DNA from: Sphingobacterium sp. SGG-5
GTDB taxonomy: Bacteria > Bacteroidota > Bacteroidia > Sphingobacteriales > Sphingobacteriaceae
Length of the DNA: 64,000 nt
Direction: 5' to 3'
Assembly: GCF_011043525.1 (NCBI RefSeq)
Contig: NZ_JAAKGO010000002.1
Coordinates: 124,001-188,000 of the forward strand
The notes under the pieces were generated by a model, which did not search any database, was not told where the DNA came from, and saw only the letters and a list, made by a program, of their open reading frames with translations. Shown here piece by piece: positions 63,554-64,000 of this stretch. Each line of letters begins with the position of its first letter. Positions within the stretch are counted from its first letter, which is position 1. Made by a program: the position numbers and the translations under genes.

Positions 63554-63573
63554 GAGCGATATCGTTCTAAATT

Positions 63574-64000
63574 TTATGCCTTATTGCCTTTAAATGGTTC
63601 CATCGTGGCTTGCCCCACAGCTGATATACCTTCACGGACAAATACTTTACGGATGGTAAGAAAGAATATTTTGGCATCCAAGATACAGGTCAGATGATCC
63701 ACATACCATACATCATAATCAAACTTCTGTTGCCAAGAGATTGCATTACGGCCATTGACCTGCGCCCAACCTGTAATACCTGGCCGCACCTCATGCCGAC
63801 GAGCCTGATGTGAATTATATAATGGCAGGTATTGCACGAGGAGTGGACGTGGGCCAATCAACGACATATCACCTTTCAGGACATTTATTAGCTGTGGTAT
63901 TTCATCCAAAGAAGTTTTCCGTACGAATGCACCAACTGGAGTAAGGCGCTCCGCATCCGGTAATAGGTGTCCCGAAACGTCTTTTTTTTCGTTCATGGTC
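63574..64000 (-). CDS. Undecaprenyl-phosphate sugar phosphotransferase, N-terminus cut by right window edge
   Basis: The initiating transferase of a polysaccharide or glycoprotein glycan, PglC/WbaP C-terminal type. 142 codons are visible; an internal Met (63996) is the TMNE of the usual FRTM motif, so the true start and the membrane helix lie outside the window. Visible motifs are [47 protein letters not shown] and the YDVWYVDH segment, all typical, with the catalytic Asp-Glu in SLDEIPQ. Other genes of the cluster are expected to the right. Confidence 0.92.
   Translation of the reverse strand, partial: TMNEKKDVSGHLLPDAERLTPVGAFVRKTSLDEIPQLINVLKGDMSLIGPRPLLVQYLPLYNSHQARRHEVRPGITGWAQVNGRNAISWQQKFDYDVWYVDHLTCILDAKIFFLTIRKVFVREGISAVGQATMEPFKGNKA

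Overview
The window is chromosomal DNA from a member of the Bacteroidota, most likely family Sphingobacteriaceae (Sphingobacterium, Pedobacter, Olivibacter or Parapedobacter type). The evidence is two SusC/SusD pairs, several FecR/ECF-sigma and PepSY/DUF4374 families typical of the phylum, Bacteroidota promoters (TTTG, 18-20 bases, TAnnTTTG), few visible Shine-Dalgarno sites, and a DUF6266 gene. No tRNA, rRNA, CRISPR array, integrase or transposase gene was seen.

Layout. 1-6.3 kb: tail-less DUF4198 gene cut by the left edge, an M3 peptidase, a P1 (DmpA-type) peptidase and the GTPase TypA/BipA. 6.5-7.6 kb: an AT-rich orphan lipoprotein. 7.6-28.1 kb: the main accessory region. It holds a polysaccharide utilisation locus (two BNR propeller enzymes, a GH5-like and a GH50/agarase-like glycosidase, an SGNH esterase, SusD, SusC, a fimbrillin-like surface lipoprotein) directly continuous with a complete D-galactonate (De Ley-Doudoroff type) gene set: aldolase, dehydratase, SDR dehydrogenase, MFS transporter, GntR/FadR regulator and divergent kinase DgoK. 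A palindromic AT-rich operator sits inside the promoters of both divergent units, so polymer capture, depolymerisation and sugar-acid catabolism look co-regulated.

28.1-36.1 kb: kbl, a small holin-family membrane protein, then a xusABC-like xenosiderophore operon (PepSY membrane protein, DUF4374 lipoprotein, TonB-dependent receptor) with a divergent AraC/PchR-like activator and paired palindromes between them. 36.1-42.2 kb: a MITE-like repeat, a NagB-PIG-L fusion, a YbdL-like aminotransferase, a DUF6266 gene preceded by 11-bp tandem repeats, an alpha/beta hydrolase, and a thioredoxin-fold protein that has lost both active-site cysteines. 42.2-53.3 kb: GH20 hexosaminidase, a second MITE copy, then an ECF sigma/FecR-controlled SusCD locus with a phosphodiester glycosidase and a BACON/beta-helix lipoprotein, suggesting use of a GlcNAc-phosphodiester-containing glycan.

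53.5-61.9 kb: housekeeping (uvrA, PafA-type alkaline phosphatase, Rrf2 regulator, RNase E/G, a 29-aa COX24-like protein, TPR protein, HU). 61.9-64.0 kb: the end of a surface-glycan cluster (initiating sugar transferase cut by the right edge, PglD/NeuD acetyltransferase, and an unusual short oxoamine-synthase-like PLP enzyme).
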